Assembly (NCBI GenBank): GCA_907163375.1
Contig: CAJQUW010009054.1
Location: forward strand, 99,289-163,288
Length of the DNA: 64,000 nt
Direction of reading: 5' to 3'
Source: Prostheceraeus crozeri
Taxonomy: Eukaryota; Platyhelminthes; Polycladida; Euryleptidae
Numbering within the stretch: position 1 is the first letter of the stretch; each line of letters opens with the position of its first letter. Position numbers and translations under genes: made by a program. The notes beneath the pieces are model-generated. The model was not told the DNA's origin. It was given only the letters and a program-made list of their open reading frames with translations, and made no database searches. This document shows, one piece after another, positions 38,331 through 49,583 of this stretch.

Positions 38331-39474
38331 AGGCAATCATCAATTTACGATCATGCATTAGAATGTAGTAGCCATTGAAATATTGACAGGTTTTCAGTCC
38401 ATGGCCTCTGACGATTGCTTTTTGAATATCTTCGCAATTTACATCACCTGTTTGGAGCCATCCTTGAACAAACATATCTTTAGAAATTAAGATAAGGTAT
38501 AATTATCTGCTTTCCTCTCTTCGGCCTTTCAGTTTGTTGATATTTTAATGCAATATACCTACTTAAGGTATTTGTTGAAATGCACCTTTCAGAATCTTCC
38601 ATAATAAGCAAATGTTAGCAACTAATATCATTATAAACTGATTTCATGGTAGAGGGTCTTATCCAGCAACATGGTGGCATGGAACAGCGCAGTGACAACA
38701 ACTGTTGTAGTCTACAGCGGTTTCGTCCTTTAGACCGGGGAAATCAGCCGAAAGGAGGATAGGAGACGGAAGCAAATACGCAGAAGCGAATTTAACTTTC
38801 GTGAGCAGAAAAAATTTCGGCTACCTGCTACTTATACCTGTACAGCACGTTTAACGTCCTCTTTCTCCGACTTCGTAGAGCTGGATGTCTCGCAATGTTA
38901 TGAATCGCAGAGCACCAACGTGATGATCGTTGACGTCAAATGGTTTCACACCATTCTCTTTGAGCTCAGTGGTAAAAGAGTCATTCATGTTTATCAAGGC
39001 TGACATTTTCTTCTTCCATCCATCGAGTAATCTATATCCATCTAGCGAGCAATAACTCTAGTACGACGTGATTGTACAATTATTTTACTTCGCGTTTTGT
39101 GCTGCGTCTGTCGATTTGCTCTTGTGAACTAGTGGTGTGCGAACCCTAACCGACTCAAATTTGAATTTATTTCGGGTTTGGGTTGATAGTGAACTATTCG
39201 GGTTTTATTTTCAGGTTGTGAATTTATGATACTTCGAAATTAATATGATCTTACAAGGTGTGATGTTCACACTTCAAAGACTTAATGATGAAACATTATT
39301 ACACCAATGAAAAAATGGTCGGGTTCAGAATTGCGGTTCGGTTTAGTGTTCAGGTGGAAGGTGGTCGGATCGGGTTCGAGTTTCAATTCATAGCCGTTGC
39401 ACATTTCCATCGTGAACCAATAGATTTTTAATTATTATTATGAACCACTCATCCACCTTATCATGAGCATTTCC
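38331..39474. other. Intronic, one unassigned coding-like stretch
   Basis: Mostly unremarkable. On the - strand about 39050-38853 an open stretch reads GYRLLDGWKKKMSALINMND, VKPFDVNDHHVGALRFITLR and DIQLYEVGERGR before a stop. It looks protein-like, but I cannot place it; a transposon fragment is likeliest. A GGGTTCG-rich segment at 39136-39405 may be another transposon end. Confidence 0.35.
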
Positions 39475-39930
39475 ACGCTCTCCTGACGTTGGCGGTCTGC
39501 TTTACCACCCAATGACGAGATGAGCACTTTTGATCTGGACGGGTTAATTTCAATCCTTTCTCTGCAAGACAGCGCTTCCATTCAGTTATCATTTCTCACT
39601 AACATTCTTCACTATCTGTCATAATGGTGATATCATCGGCATGCAGCACATACCAAGGCAAAGCAGTGATTTTGTCTCTTGAGGTAGCGTCCAATTCCAA
39701 CACGAAAAATAATTGACTGAGAACGGAGCCTTGATTCAATCCAACACTGACATGAGAGGAATCAGTTAAACCTGCGTCAGTCTTCACAACAGTCTTCGCG
39801 CCCTCGAAAGGCATCATTGCCGCTTACACTAGCCATTCAGCGATACCTGCTTTTAGATCTAGCAGCCCGTTGGGCCACACTGTGTGGTACATGATCAATA
39901 GCCTCGCGCCACTCCTCCACTAATTATTAA
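39475..39930 (-). mobile_element. RTE-like reverse transcriptase fragment
   Basis: On the - strand: DHVPHSVAQRA, then GAKTVVKTDAGLTDSSHVSV, GLNQGSVLSQLFFVLELDAT, WYVLHADDITIMTDSEE (the catalytic YADD reads HADD), and in another frame MITEWKRCLAEKGLKLT. These are consecutive palm blocks of an RTE-type reverse transcriptase. The active-site tyrosine is changed to histidine, and several stops occur; an old dead fragment. Confidence 0.7.
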
Positions 39931-39998
39931 ATTTTGTTGATTATTACAGGCACACGTCACCAACTCAGACGACATATCGGTAATGTATAAGTATGTAG

Positions 39999-42495
39999 CA
40001 GGGGCGTAGCGTCAATTGGGGCATTCCGAATGTATTTTTTAGATATATCTCCGACATGTATTTTAATCATGTACAATGTGCGCCGGTGACCATACGCTAC
40101 ATCTTAGGCCTATCTTTAAGTCTTTATTTCATCTTTCCAACGGATGGATGTGTAATTGTAGATGGTTTTCTGTCTCATTCTTCCTCTCTCAGGGGCAGTC
40201 GCCGGAGTGTCGCCGAGATTGCACGGATTGGCCAAAATCTAACACGAGCCACATATGATCAGCAATGGGTCGTTGATGTCATCGATAAATCAGCCAATTT
40301 ATCAATGTGCCGTTTGCGCGCGCCAGAGCAGCTCGGCGACGCCTTTCAGCTAGTCGCGGCCACTGCATGCAACCCACAAAGAAGCAGTCCATCTGTGTGA
40401 TTCAACCCGGTCGGAGACAGGCAATTCTTTACGAGTTACACTTAACACACACACACACACACTGCCGGGCGCATCACGGAGAGTCTGACCGCAGTTTGAG
40501 TCTGACAAACGTGTAGCTAAGTTAACACGTGCATACCTTCACTTCTTTCATCATTATTTGAAAACATCAAGATCAAAATGACTTCTAGATTAGAGCCGGG
40601 TACTTTACATGCTGCATGCTATAAGGTATAACTATGCCAGGCCTGTGATTACTCCTCAAATTCCTCAAATATTATTTTTACTCCTCAAATCCTCAAAAAT
40701 TCCTCAAGTATAGCTTAACGAATAGAAATTCCTCAAATGTGACACATTTCAGACTAAATATAGGATAATGTATTGTTTTTGTCGAATGGCGATGATATGT
40801 AAACTTCCAATCAAGAAGCGGAGATAGAATCCTATAACATCCTGACTATAACATCCTACATCCTGACTGCTGAGCATGAACAATTATGATTTATAACGTG
40901 TTCTTATTTCATGTCCTTTTCATTTCTGAAAGCTACAGGGCTGCAGATGTTTGGGTTCGTCCGTGCTTATTTTCCTATGCACAGAAGTCTGAAGTTGTCT
41001 GTCGAACTCCCTAGCGCAACACTTTCACGTATTTAATGAGTGAAACACTGCGATCAACCTACAGAAATTGTATATTTGAACACTACAATTTTTTACTTCT
41101 AACTTAATAATATTGCTTAGAATTCCAACAATAAGATGCACATTCAATTATTTTCATTGATTATCTTGACCTTTGTCACAACCTTCTTTATATGTTTCTG
41201 CGACTATAGGGTTGCCAAATGCATGCCTGTGCTTCTTAAAGAACTTTAGGATATCGATCTTCTATATCCATTATGTGATAACGTATAGGTAGCCCAGCCC
41301 ACTTGGATTTCAATGCTCTTATCAACTGAAGCTTTTGCTTTACTCATTCTCTTCCATTATATTTCCGCTGAATATGAACACATCCGATGGGGTAAAGCGG
41401 ATGGTCTCTAAATGTAGTGTCTATATGCCTCCTGATCACTACTAGTGTGTAGGAGTTAGAAGCCTATGAGGCTGTGCTATCCCATATCGGCAGCTACGTT
41501 TTCCAGGGTTTTCAGACAGACATCTAAACACAGGTTGGTGTGAAAGTAATGCACACATCGTTTATCGTTGTATGCGAACTTAGATTAATGAAGACATTCA
41601 AACCACATTACTGGGTTGGTAGATTTTCAACCTGGGTCTACTGCAAGATGCGGATGTCAATATCTCACCGGAACTTCATGCGAATAGAGGTGATAATCTT
41701 TCACTCTTTGCCTAGATGAGACCAACGACTTAGCTGGCAAGCCTGTTCCTAACAGTTGTTTTGTGTCGTCTGAGAGAATTCATGTTCATTAGAATGTAGA
41801 TTGTAGCGATATGATCAAAGCGCTAGTAGGTAAACAAGCGCCACCAAAATTTATGCAGTAAAAAGTAATATTAATACAGTATATTAGTGTGTAATGTGGC
41901 GTATTCTTCATAATACTGAATTTTTTCAAGCCACACGCAATGCATTCTGTCAGCGAGTTTAATCTTTTTATAGTTATGGGTTACTCTCCTCCCAAAATTT
42001 GTCTAAAATCTGTGAAAATTAATCGTCACAATAGCCCCAGATGCCTGTATTTAGGATATTTCCTACATTCAAAAAATTGAAGTATACAAATCTGACAAGC
42101 AAAATTGAATTGGCGACGATATCAGCAGCTTGATCTGACATCCTCTGTTCTAAGCAGATGGTACTTGAGGTCAACAAATTAAATTCGCAACAGCGCGGGA
42201 AGTGATTATGACTAGGCCAGTATCCCTTTGATATATACACAACTTCAAAAAGTGTGGTAGAGTGTGGTGTGGTCAACCCTGAGGCTTGAAGCTTCTTCGA
42301 CCTTCATGACTTGAAGTTTGGCCCAAAATCTATGCTAAAATTTGTAGCTTTTTTGCAATTATCATATTAGGCTCCGTTTCCATTCCTCAAATTTTTCAAG
42401 GAAAATCCTCAATTTCTCTCATAGGCTAATCACAGGCCTGCTATGCCAATACTGATTTTAGCCCCGGAGAAGTTTTGAAGCACGCTACGCCACTG
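39999..42495. mobile_element. hAT transposon (non-autonomous), host to a nested element
   Basis: Ends CAGGGGCGTAGCGT (39999) and, inverted, CAGTGGCGTAGCGT (ending 42495), flanked by 8-bp duplications GTATGTAG (39991-39998) and GTATGTAA (42496-42503). CAG-type ends plus 8-bp duplication define hAT. Apart from the nested element at 40639-42439 only about 700 bp belong to it and no transposase is seen, so it is a MITE-like derivative. A short (CA)n run lies at 40443-40461. Confidence 0.8.
40639..42439. mobile_element. Nested hAT-like element
   Basis: Ends AGGCCTGTGATTA (40639) and its inverted match TAATCACAGGCCT (ending 42439), flanked by ACTATGCC and GCTATGCC (7 of 8 identical). CCTCAAAT repeats are clustered just inside the left end (about six copies) and again inside the right end, like the subterminal binding sites of hAT transposases. 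I found no transposase frame in its 1.8 kb. Confidence 0.6.
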
Positions 42496-42888
42496 GTATG
42501 TAATGAAGGCTCGTCGTAAGTAATTTCACTTATTATGCTATTTGTGTATCTCACATCTGTTCTGGGTATGGCTGCTAGTTTGAATAGGGAGCTGCGTCGA
42601 TGTTGAGAGATGCGATCTATGCATACTGATGATCTCTGATATTGGATGAAATGGTCCCCATTTTCAACTGAGGATGCAACTCAATTTTTAATTATTCCAT
42701 TGACATTGTCATCAGCGTGTTAAAAGCAACACCTAATGAATATTGAGAAATTTCAATAAAGATGCTAAGGCCTAGCTACCTGTTACTGATAAATGATTGC
42801 GTCTTTGAGCTGTTATTAAGTTTGTCATTTTATTTGAATTTCAGCATGTTTTGACTTCATACTGGCAAACTGATATTTTCTATTTTAG

Positions 42889-43203
42889 GACCCAACGGCG
42901 CGCGTAAGTCCTAACTGCTTGATTGGACCAAATGTAGTTATTGGACCTGGTGTGGTGCTCGAAGAAGGAGTGAGGATTCGGAGGAGCACAATTATGAAAG
43001 ACACAGTCGTCCACTCTCACTCTTGGATAGATTCATGTATTGTTGGTTGGCGTTGTACCATTGGGCGATGGGTGAGAATGGAGAATGTATGTGTCCTAGG
43101 AGAAGACGTCCAAGTCAAAGATGAAATCTTCATCAATGGTGCCCGCATTCTTCCACACAAGAGCATAAGCGATTCCGTCTCAGAACCTCAAATCATCATG
43201 TAA
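42889..43203 (+). CDS. GMPPB: GMPPB last exon (left-handed beta-helix)
   Basis: Final exon, after acceptor TTTTCTATTTTAG. It encodes the hexapeptide-repeat left-handed beta-helix: [80 protein letters not shown], and the conserved C-terminus [22 protein letters not shown]. This domain mediates oligomerisation and pairing with GMPPA in the animal enzyme complex. The terminal IIM-stop is the standard end of animal GMPPB. No frameshift or unusual change is seen. A polyadenylation signal follows 165 bp after the stop. Confidence 0.95.
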   Translation, partial: DPTARVSPNCLIGPNVVIGPGVVLEEGVRIRRSTIMKDTVVHSHSWIDSCIVGWRCTIGRWVRMENVCVLGEDVQVKDEIFINGARILPHKSISDSVSEPQIIM

Positions 43204-43367
43204 AGTCTTCTATCAATTTCCATTACTTTTATTTTGTATCTGACGACACGGATTCTTAGCGGATTGAGCTGAATTGAATCAGAAGAAGAATTGAATTATT
43301 CAGCATCGACATGCCCGAATTACTTTTCTATCTCATAGTGATACTACCTACATAAATAATAAACTGT

Positions 43368-43373
43368 AGTATT
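43368..43373 (+). promoter_or_regulatory. GMPPB: Candidate GMPPB polyadenylation signal AATAAA
   Basis: First AATAAA on the + strand after the GMPPB stop codon, giving a 3' UTR of about 180-200 bases. Confidence 0.55.
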
Positions 43374-44200
43374 GGAACTTGAGTAACATATCAGTAAGTG
43401 ATGAAATATGTGCTGCTGTTCAAAAAGACAGTTATAATATGCTTAGGTACCATTATTTAATTTCAAAGTTTATGAAGCTATGAGTAATGATATCAGAAAT
43501 TCTTGTCAATTGTTTTTGGTCACAAAGTGGCTGAAGAAGAAAAGACAGTGCCTTACAGCTGCTCCATGTTTCGTTTTTGTTAAAGTATTTATATTTTCAA
43601 TTGGTGTATTGTGTGATTACTGTATTTTCTTTAATAATTGTGATAGCCAATACATTCCGCTTCTTGAAAGTGTTCTTTTACACAATGAATTTTCGGGATC
43701 TGAATTGATGATCTTAAATCACGGGAAAATTTTTGACATACGGTCACAATCTCTCTTTTTTAGTAAACTTTCTGATAATCGATCAATGCCAAAAGTCGAA
43801 CACCGAAATTTAATCTCTAATATATAGAGGATGTGGTTTCCATCTGATTTCCCTCGCTCGTCAGTAACAATTAAATGCTTGCATAAGCGTATCAGATTTT
43901 CTGAAAAAATAATTGTGAGGAAGGATATGCTACAACTGGATGTACTGGTGATGTGAATTTCGAATATCACGAAACGGGGTGTTTTAAGCAATGCTCTCAC
44001 TTCCCTGCCTTACAAAATGTGCTGATAAACTTTCTTCAACCACATCTACCAGTCTAAAACCGCTCCCAGGAGTTAAGTACAGTAGTAGTTAAGCCCATAT
44101 TCTAGGCTAAGTACATGACATGCTAGCAAGTCTAGAATCCATTCCGGTCAAGAAGCTCATGAGTTTTGCTCGTGAAGGGTATACTTTAAGTAATGATGTG
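43374..44200. other. Intergenic, nothing recognised
   Basis: Between the GMPPB 3' end and the Penelope-like fragment. The 115-residue + frame at 43480-43827 has no recognisable feature. Confidence 0.5.
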
Positions 44201-44237
44201 AAATTCAACATCTTCTTTCGCCTTATTTTGCTTGTCT

Positions 44238-45150
44238 ATCAGTCATTATCAGTTGCATTCAAAAATTTTCTCAATTTCATCATGAAATATATTCCAATTG
44301 CTGGCTACCGTATATGCTCTACTCAGCATTCCAATAACCAGACCCCGGTGCCACGCTCTTGGACAGTTTGCTTCAAAAATTAATAGCACATTTGTGAACG
44401 TTTCTTTTCTAAAGATGCTAGTTTCCAAATTATTCGTAATATTTATTTTAACATCCAAGAATGCTATACTATTGCCTCCAATATCTACAGTAAATTTTAA
44501 AATTTTGTGTTGTCTATTTAAAAATTGGTGAAACCGTTCTACTTTCTTTATATCATCAAAAACGCAAATGCAATCATCTACATATCTTGCGTAATAAAGT
44601 GGACTGCATTCTTCATTCATCCAATTTTGTTCCATATGTGACAAAAATAGATTTGCGAGTGTAGGAGCAAGGGGGGAACCCATACTTACACCATCTATCT
44701 GCTTACATTTGGTCATTAAATAAAAATTGACCACTCGTGGCAGACAGGCACAGTTTTTTAAATACATCCCTGCCAAACAAAGGCTTATTAGTTGAATTCT
44801 TATCATAAACTAAATTAGCCGCTAGCTCAATTGTTTCATTTACAGGTATGTTCGTGAACAGTGATTCAACATCACAACTAATTAAAATATGTTTGTCATG
44901 AAAAAGTTCTTGATTTTTATTAATTTCTTCTATCAAGTGAGAGGTAGAATTCAACATATGTTTAGAATTTATGTGGTTTTATTAGATTATCTAAAATTTT
45001 TGCCAAATTGTAACTTGCAGAGCCAATAGTACTTATAATTGGTCTCATAGGTTTGTTATCTTTGTGCACTTTCACAGTACCATAGAGCCTACCGGGCTCA
45101 CTGCCAGAAGGAAGGCTGTAGCCATCAATTGGAATATATTTCATGATGAA
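44238..45150 (-). mobile_element. Penelope-like element reverse transcriptase fragment
   Basis: Reading left from 45144: KYIPIDGYSLPSGSEPGRLY, GTVKVHKDNKPMRPIISTIG, ISCDVESLFTNIPVNETIEL, GVSMGSPLAPTLANLFLSHM and YYARYVDDCICVFDDIKK, then a LKFTVDIGGNSIAFLDVKI thumb region. The 'GTVKVHK...RPI', 'DVxSLFTNIP', 'GxxMGSPLxP' and 'YVDD' order is specific to Penelope-like elements. The GIY-YIG endonuclease domain is not recognisable, and the frame is broken a few times. It lies in the 3.4-kb intergenic space between the convergent host genes. Confidence 0.85.
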
Positions 45151-45245
45151 ATTGAGAAAATTCTGAAAATTTTTGAATGCAATGGTTATACTAAGAACCT
45201 TGCTCTTAAAATTGCTTCATTATCAGTTGGATATTCGAACAACCA
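45118..45245 (+). mobile_element. Inverted 3' piece of the same Penelope-like element
   Basis: On the + strand this encodes AINWNIFHDEIEKILKIFEC-NGYTKNLALK, matching the C-terminal region that the main fragment carries on the - strand (SNWNIFHDEIEKIFECN at 44310-44250). The two pieces are therefore head-opposed, and overlap by about 30 bp with the 5' end of the main fragment. Confidence 0.7.
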
Positions 45246-46612
45246 GCACTAGTGATGATCACGGTCGCAACAGAATTTCAAACATTGATATTAATATTAG
45301 AACGATCGCGATATATTAGGCTGACAAGTTCGCCCTTTGCACATGGTAAGTGTAGATGAACTAATACGTGAACTGAAAATATAGATTTACTGAATGAATT
45401 TTGAGTTGTGTGAGTATAGCCTATGTACTGCATTTTAGGTGTTTCATGCTTGTCGCAAAAAAACGTCCCCACGCAATCTTGTGATAGCTCAAGAATTGAT
45501 GAATCACTGACATCTCAGTAAGCAAGAATTGTGAATGGAACATTGCTAGAATTTGTTAGCACATCATATTCCTACTCTTAGACATGTAATATAATTATTG
45601 GCGATATGCCTATTAGCGATACAGCCATATCGTGTTAGTAATCGTATTACAGTAATGAAAACGAGCTTTCTTGGAGAAATGAGATGCGTTATATTCCAAA
45701 GACATTGACATAAATCTTGTTCACTTCTCAAGTACATATTCCAAAGAGCATTTGTACTGAGATAAAAAATAAGATGAAGCAGGTAATTCTTTACCTCAAT
45801 TCATGTTCTACTCATGGTTTATACCAAACGGCGTTAAGATTTTCAAATTATCACAGGTACCGAGCAAAAAAGTTTGAGTTAAGAGATGGAGTATCTTTAC
45901 ACTTGTATCGCATCAAAAGAAGACAATCAAATTGTTAGATAATACTTTTTGTCCATTATTATCTTTACAAATCATGCCATCATGCCTCGATAATCAGAAC
46001 TTTGAATGCTAAAATAACACGTTGATGAATTCAGTCGATGTATCACTCAAAACTCATCCACAAAACAAATTACTGTGCGAAAGAAGACCATCTGATTACC
46101 CGAAGCAAAATCTTCAACTATCTTACAATGTTAAGTATAAGATCAACTTTGAAACAGCAACGATGAATTTAAATAATGAGGCTCCAATGTCTTACCGCCA
46201 TGCGTGATGAATGTCAATGAATGGACTTCTTTCAATTAAGGTAAATGTCGAAGCGTATTTGTACGATACGTTTATGAACTCCAATGTAATAAAAAAAACA
46301 AAGTCAACACACCAATACAACCTATAGTCAAAAATGAATTCGGTCATAAAATTTTGTACAGTAGCCACTGATGAATCGTATTAGAAAAATATGACCCACG
46401 CTCTATCCACCCACAGCATGTCAACATCGAGATCTTTGATTAGATACATACACAGAAGACTTTCTTCTATACTATCTTAATCACAATAAAAATATGCAGT
46501 CATATTCCCACCAAGAGGAAATCATAACACATTTGAGAGATAAAAACAAAGCAACTAACAACATAATTCCGGATGTGATGACAAATGCAATTTGGCATCG
46601 GCACAAATGATT
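45246..46612. other. Intergenic / TUT 3' UTR region
   Basis: No further gene seen. It should contain the 3' UTR of the - strand uridylyltransferase immediately left of 46613; I could not single out its polyadenylation signal. Confidence 0.5.
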
Positions 46613-46959
46613 TTAGTTTCTTCGTTTGTTTCCAACACCTTTGTAGGGTGAACCTTGATGACCTGGCGGAGCCCCTGGATGACCGAAGGATTGTTGATTC
46701 GATCGGCGTTGTTGTTGTTGGACGGGAGGTTGTGATGGTCCATTCCTCATATAGTTGTATCGATGCTGCAGCCCGAAGTGGGCGCCAGGAGGACCTGCAT
46801 GTGAATTGGAAGCATGATTGTCATTAGAAAACTGGGAGGAGAGGACTCGGGAGTATGACTGCTGCGGAGATTGTTGAGAGAGGGGAGATCCACGGTTACG
46901 TTGACCAGGAGGCATACCAGGATGATACCCACTTGCACCGGGATGTGATCCAGAATGTT
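46613..46959 (-). CDS. TUT4: TUT4/7-like terminal uridylyltransferase, last exon
   Basis: Last coding exon, entered from acceptor TTATTTTTCAG with a split codon, stop TAA at 46615-46613. The product is low-complexity: EHSGSHPGASGYHPGMPPGQ, SQQSPQQSYSRVLSSQF, PSQPPVQQQQRRSNQQSFGH and a basic end KGVGNKRRN. Such Gln/Pro/Gly-rich disordered tails follow the second CCHC knuckle in animal TUT4/TUT7 and probably mediate protein or RNA contacts. The intron before it is 5.5 kb and contains a nearly complete RTE LINE in the opposite orientation. Confidence 0.85.
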
Positions 46960-47505
46960 CTGAAAAATAAATGGCATCAATTTAACTTCGTCATCAAGTC
47001 TCAGGATTCCTACCTATGTCACTTAGTGCATTCCTTATTATTTTTTTTTATGACAAAGGTAATTAAGTTTAGTTTGTTGATGGAGATGTTTGAAAACAAT
47101 GATATCTAAGTCTATTTATAGAAAATGCTTCAATCCTGACAAGAACTCATTAAATTTTTAGTGAGTGAACTCAGTTTTCCTAAGTTAATTTTTTTATTTA
47201 ACTAGAAAGGGTAGATACTCATGAATGTCGGCGTTCAATCGAACGAGTAGGTAGAATGCTTACTTGATTATTTTCACACGGCTTTAACACCGGAGACAAA
47301 AAAGACATCTATGACTTTAAACCCGATGAACACAGACCTGATATTTCAATTTTCAAGAACGCTTCGGTCTCTGACAAATAAATGCCGCTTATCACAGGAG
47401 GAGGAGTAGCACCTTACCCCAGGCCTGGGCCCGATGGCACCGGAACATGTCCCGCTGGTAGTCCTGGTCTCCACTCCTGTGATTGAAGTGCTTGTGCCAA
47501 GCAAT

Positions 47506-47721
47506 CCTGCTGCCTTGTAGGTATTCCAGTCTTTTGGCTTGGAAAGGCTAGGCCCACCGCTTAGAACTGTGGTTTAACCTGCTGCCTTGTAGGTGCTCCA
47601 GTCTTTTGGCTTGGAAAGGCTAGGCTCACCGCTTAGAACTGTGGTTCAACCTGCTGCCTTGAAGGTACTCCAGTCTTTTGGCTTGGAAAGGCTAGGCCCA
47701 CCGCTTATAACTGTGGTTGGC
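47506..47721 (+). repeat. Three 72-bp tandem repeats in the LINE 5' region
   Basis: Units begin with CCTGCTGCCTTG at 47506, 47578 and 47650 and include GTCTTTTGGCTTGGAAAGGC. They lie about 50 bp before the ORF start and may be promoter monomers, as known in some other LINE lineages (inference). Confidence 0.9.
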
Positions 47722-47771
47722 GTCAGCAAGGGCATGCGGCCGGCAAAAATTCTGCTTCAACAATTCATCTG

Positions 47772-49583
47772 ATGGTAATGAAAGTCACAAATGAAATGGC
47801 CCCCAGTACCCGGCAGCCTTTAAGTAGGAAGGGGGTGCGAAGAATCTCCGGGGATGATGATGACGCGAAGAAAAATGGTGGAGAGGACAGCCAATCCGGC
47901 AACCCAAGGAAACATGATGGCGCCCGGAAGGGCCAGAAGATGCGTCTGCGTGTTGGCACGTGGAATGTGGGAAGTATGTCTGGTAGAAGCGGAGAGGTGG
48001 CGGAAGTTTTATCCAGAAGGAGTGTGGACATCTGCTGTGTGCAGGAGACTCGGTGGAAGGGTGGATCCGCACGTTGGCTCGGACCACAAGGTAGCAGATT
48101 CAAGTTTTTCTGGCAAGGCAAGGATGGTGGCAGTGATGCGGGTGTTGGTGTCCTGGTGGCAGAGAAATGGGTGGAGAGCATCGTTGGCATTGAGCGCGTA
48201 GATGAGAGTCTGATGAGTGTGAAGTTTCTCTTTGGAGATCGAATTGCTCACATGGTGTCCATGTATGCTCCACAGTCCGGACGATCAGAAGACGAGAAGG
48301 ATGCGTTTTGGAGCAAGGCTACTTTGTTTGTAGCGGCGATCCCTAAACGAGATTTGGTGTTTGTGGGTGGTGATCTCAATGGACATGTTGGCGCGGTATC
48401 GGACGGCTATGGTGGAGTGCATGGAGGCTATGGGTATGGCAGGAGGAATGCTGAGGGAGTGAGGATCCTGGAATTTGCAGATTCCCTCGGTTTGGTTCTT
48501 TGCAATACTCGGTTCACGAAGGAGCCCCGTAAACTTGTAACCTATTCGTCCGGAGATAACAAGTCTATGATTGACTTTCTGTTGACACGTCAGGAGTCTG
48601 GAAAGCTCTTCACCGATGTGAAAACTATCCCGGGCGAGGAGTGCGTATCCCAACATAGACTCGTGGTGGGTGATGTTCTCGTCGAAGCAAAGAAGCAGGG
48701 AAAGAAGAAGTACATCCCGAAGTTGAGGGTTTGGAAACTGAAGGACCCGAGCTTTTCGGAACGTTTCGCCGAGGAAGTCAGAAGTAAAGCCAGGGACGTG
48801 GATTCAAGAGATAATGTAGATGAGAAATGGGAAGAAATGAGAAACGCTTGGTTGGAGGCAGCAAATAATGTATGTGGCATGACGAAGGGACCACAGAGAA
48901 GGAAGGAGACCTGGTGGTGGAATAGTGAGGTATCCGATGCAGTAAAGAAGAAAAGAGTTGCTTTTAGGGTTTGGTGTCGCAACCCATCTGATGAGAACAA
49001 GGCAGTATATCTGAGAGCCAAGAGGGAGTCGCGCTTCATCGTGTGGAAAGCGAAGGAGGTCGAAAGACAGGATCTAGCTAGAACCCTAGATAGCGCTGAA
49101 GGGAAGAAGAAGGTATTCCGCATAGCAAAGCAAATGGCTCAGGAGGGTCAAGACCCCTCTACCCAACACTGCATGAAAAACAGCGAGACTGGAGAGATTG
49201 TAACTGGCCGTGAGAGGGTTAGTGAAGTCTGGAAGGTCTACATGGAGCGGCTGATGAATGTTGAGAATACGTGGGATCAGGTGACTGACTGTTCTATGGT
49301 CGAGGGTCCAAGCTATTGCGTGAGCGGATCAGAAATAAGAGCTGCCATTAAGAAGATGAAGAAGAACAGAGCTCCAGGACCTTCCGAAGTATGTCTCGAG
49401 ATGTTTCTGTCGAGTGAAGATGTCAGTGTGAGGTGGTTTACCGATCTTTGTAACCGCATTATCCTTGACGGATCCATCCCGAGTGACTGGACGAAGAGCA
49501 CTCTGATTCCGATTTACAAGGGAAAAGGTGATCCCCTCAATTGCGGTCGTACAGAGGCATCAAGCTTTTGGAGCATGGGATGA
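47772..49583 (+). pseudogene. RTE ORF, endonuclease part and start of RT
   Basis: From ATG 47772. Residues about 55-300 form an APE-type endonuclease: RVGTWNVGSMSGRSGEV, CCVQETRWKG with the catalytic glutamate, YAPQSGRSEDEK, VFVGGDLNGHVG, KSMIDFLLTR and SQHRLVVGDV with the catalytic histidine. It is followed by the usual linker (WWWNSEVSDAVKKKRVAFR, RIAKQMAQEGQDPS) and the first RT blocks, IKKMKKNRAPGPSEV and DWTKSTLIPIYKGKG. The frame then shifts at about 49548, so the RT proper continues in the frame at 49541-50665. Before the shift all endonuclease residues look intact. Confidence 0.88.

Noticed and set aside
40639-42439. A hAT transposase gene inside the nested element
   Set aside because: No frame with hAT dimerisation or RNase H-like motifs was found on either strand.
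44298-44531. + strand frame over the Penelope-like fragment
   Set aside because: Antisense to the reverse transcriptase region.
47765-49123. Several - strand frames of 100-177 residues in the RTE
   Set aside because: Antisense shadows of the GC-richer endonuclease/RT ORF; no motifs.
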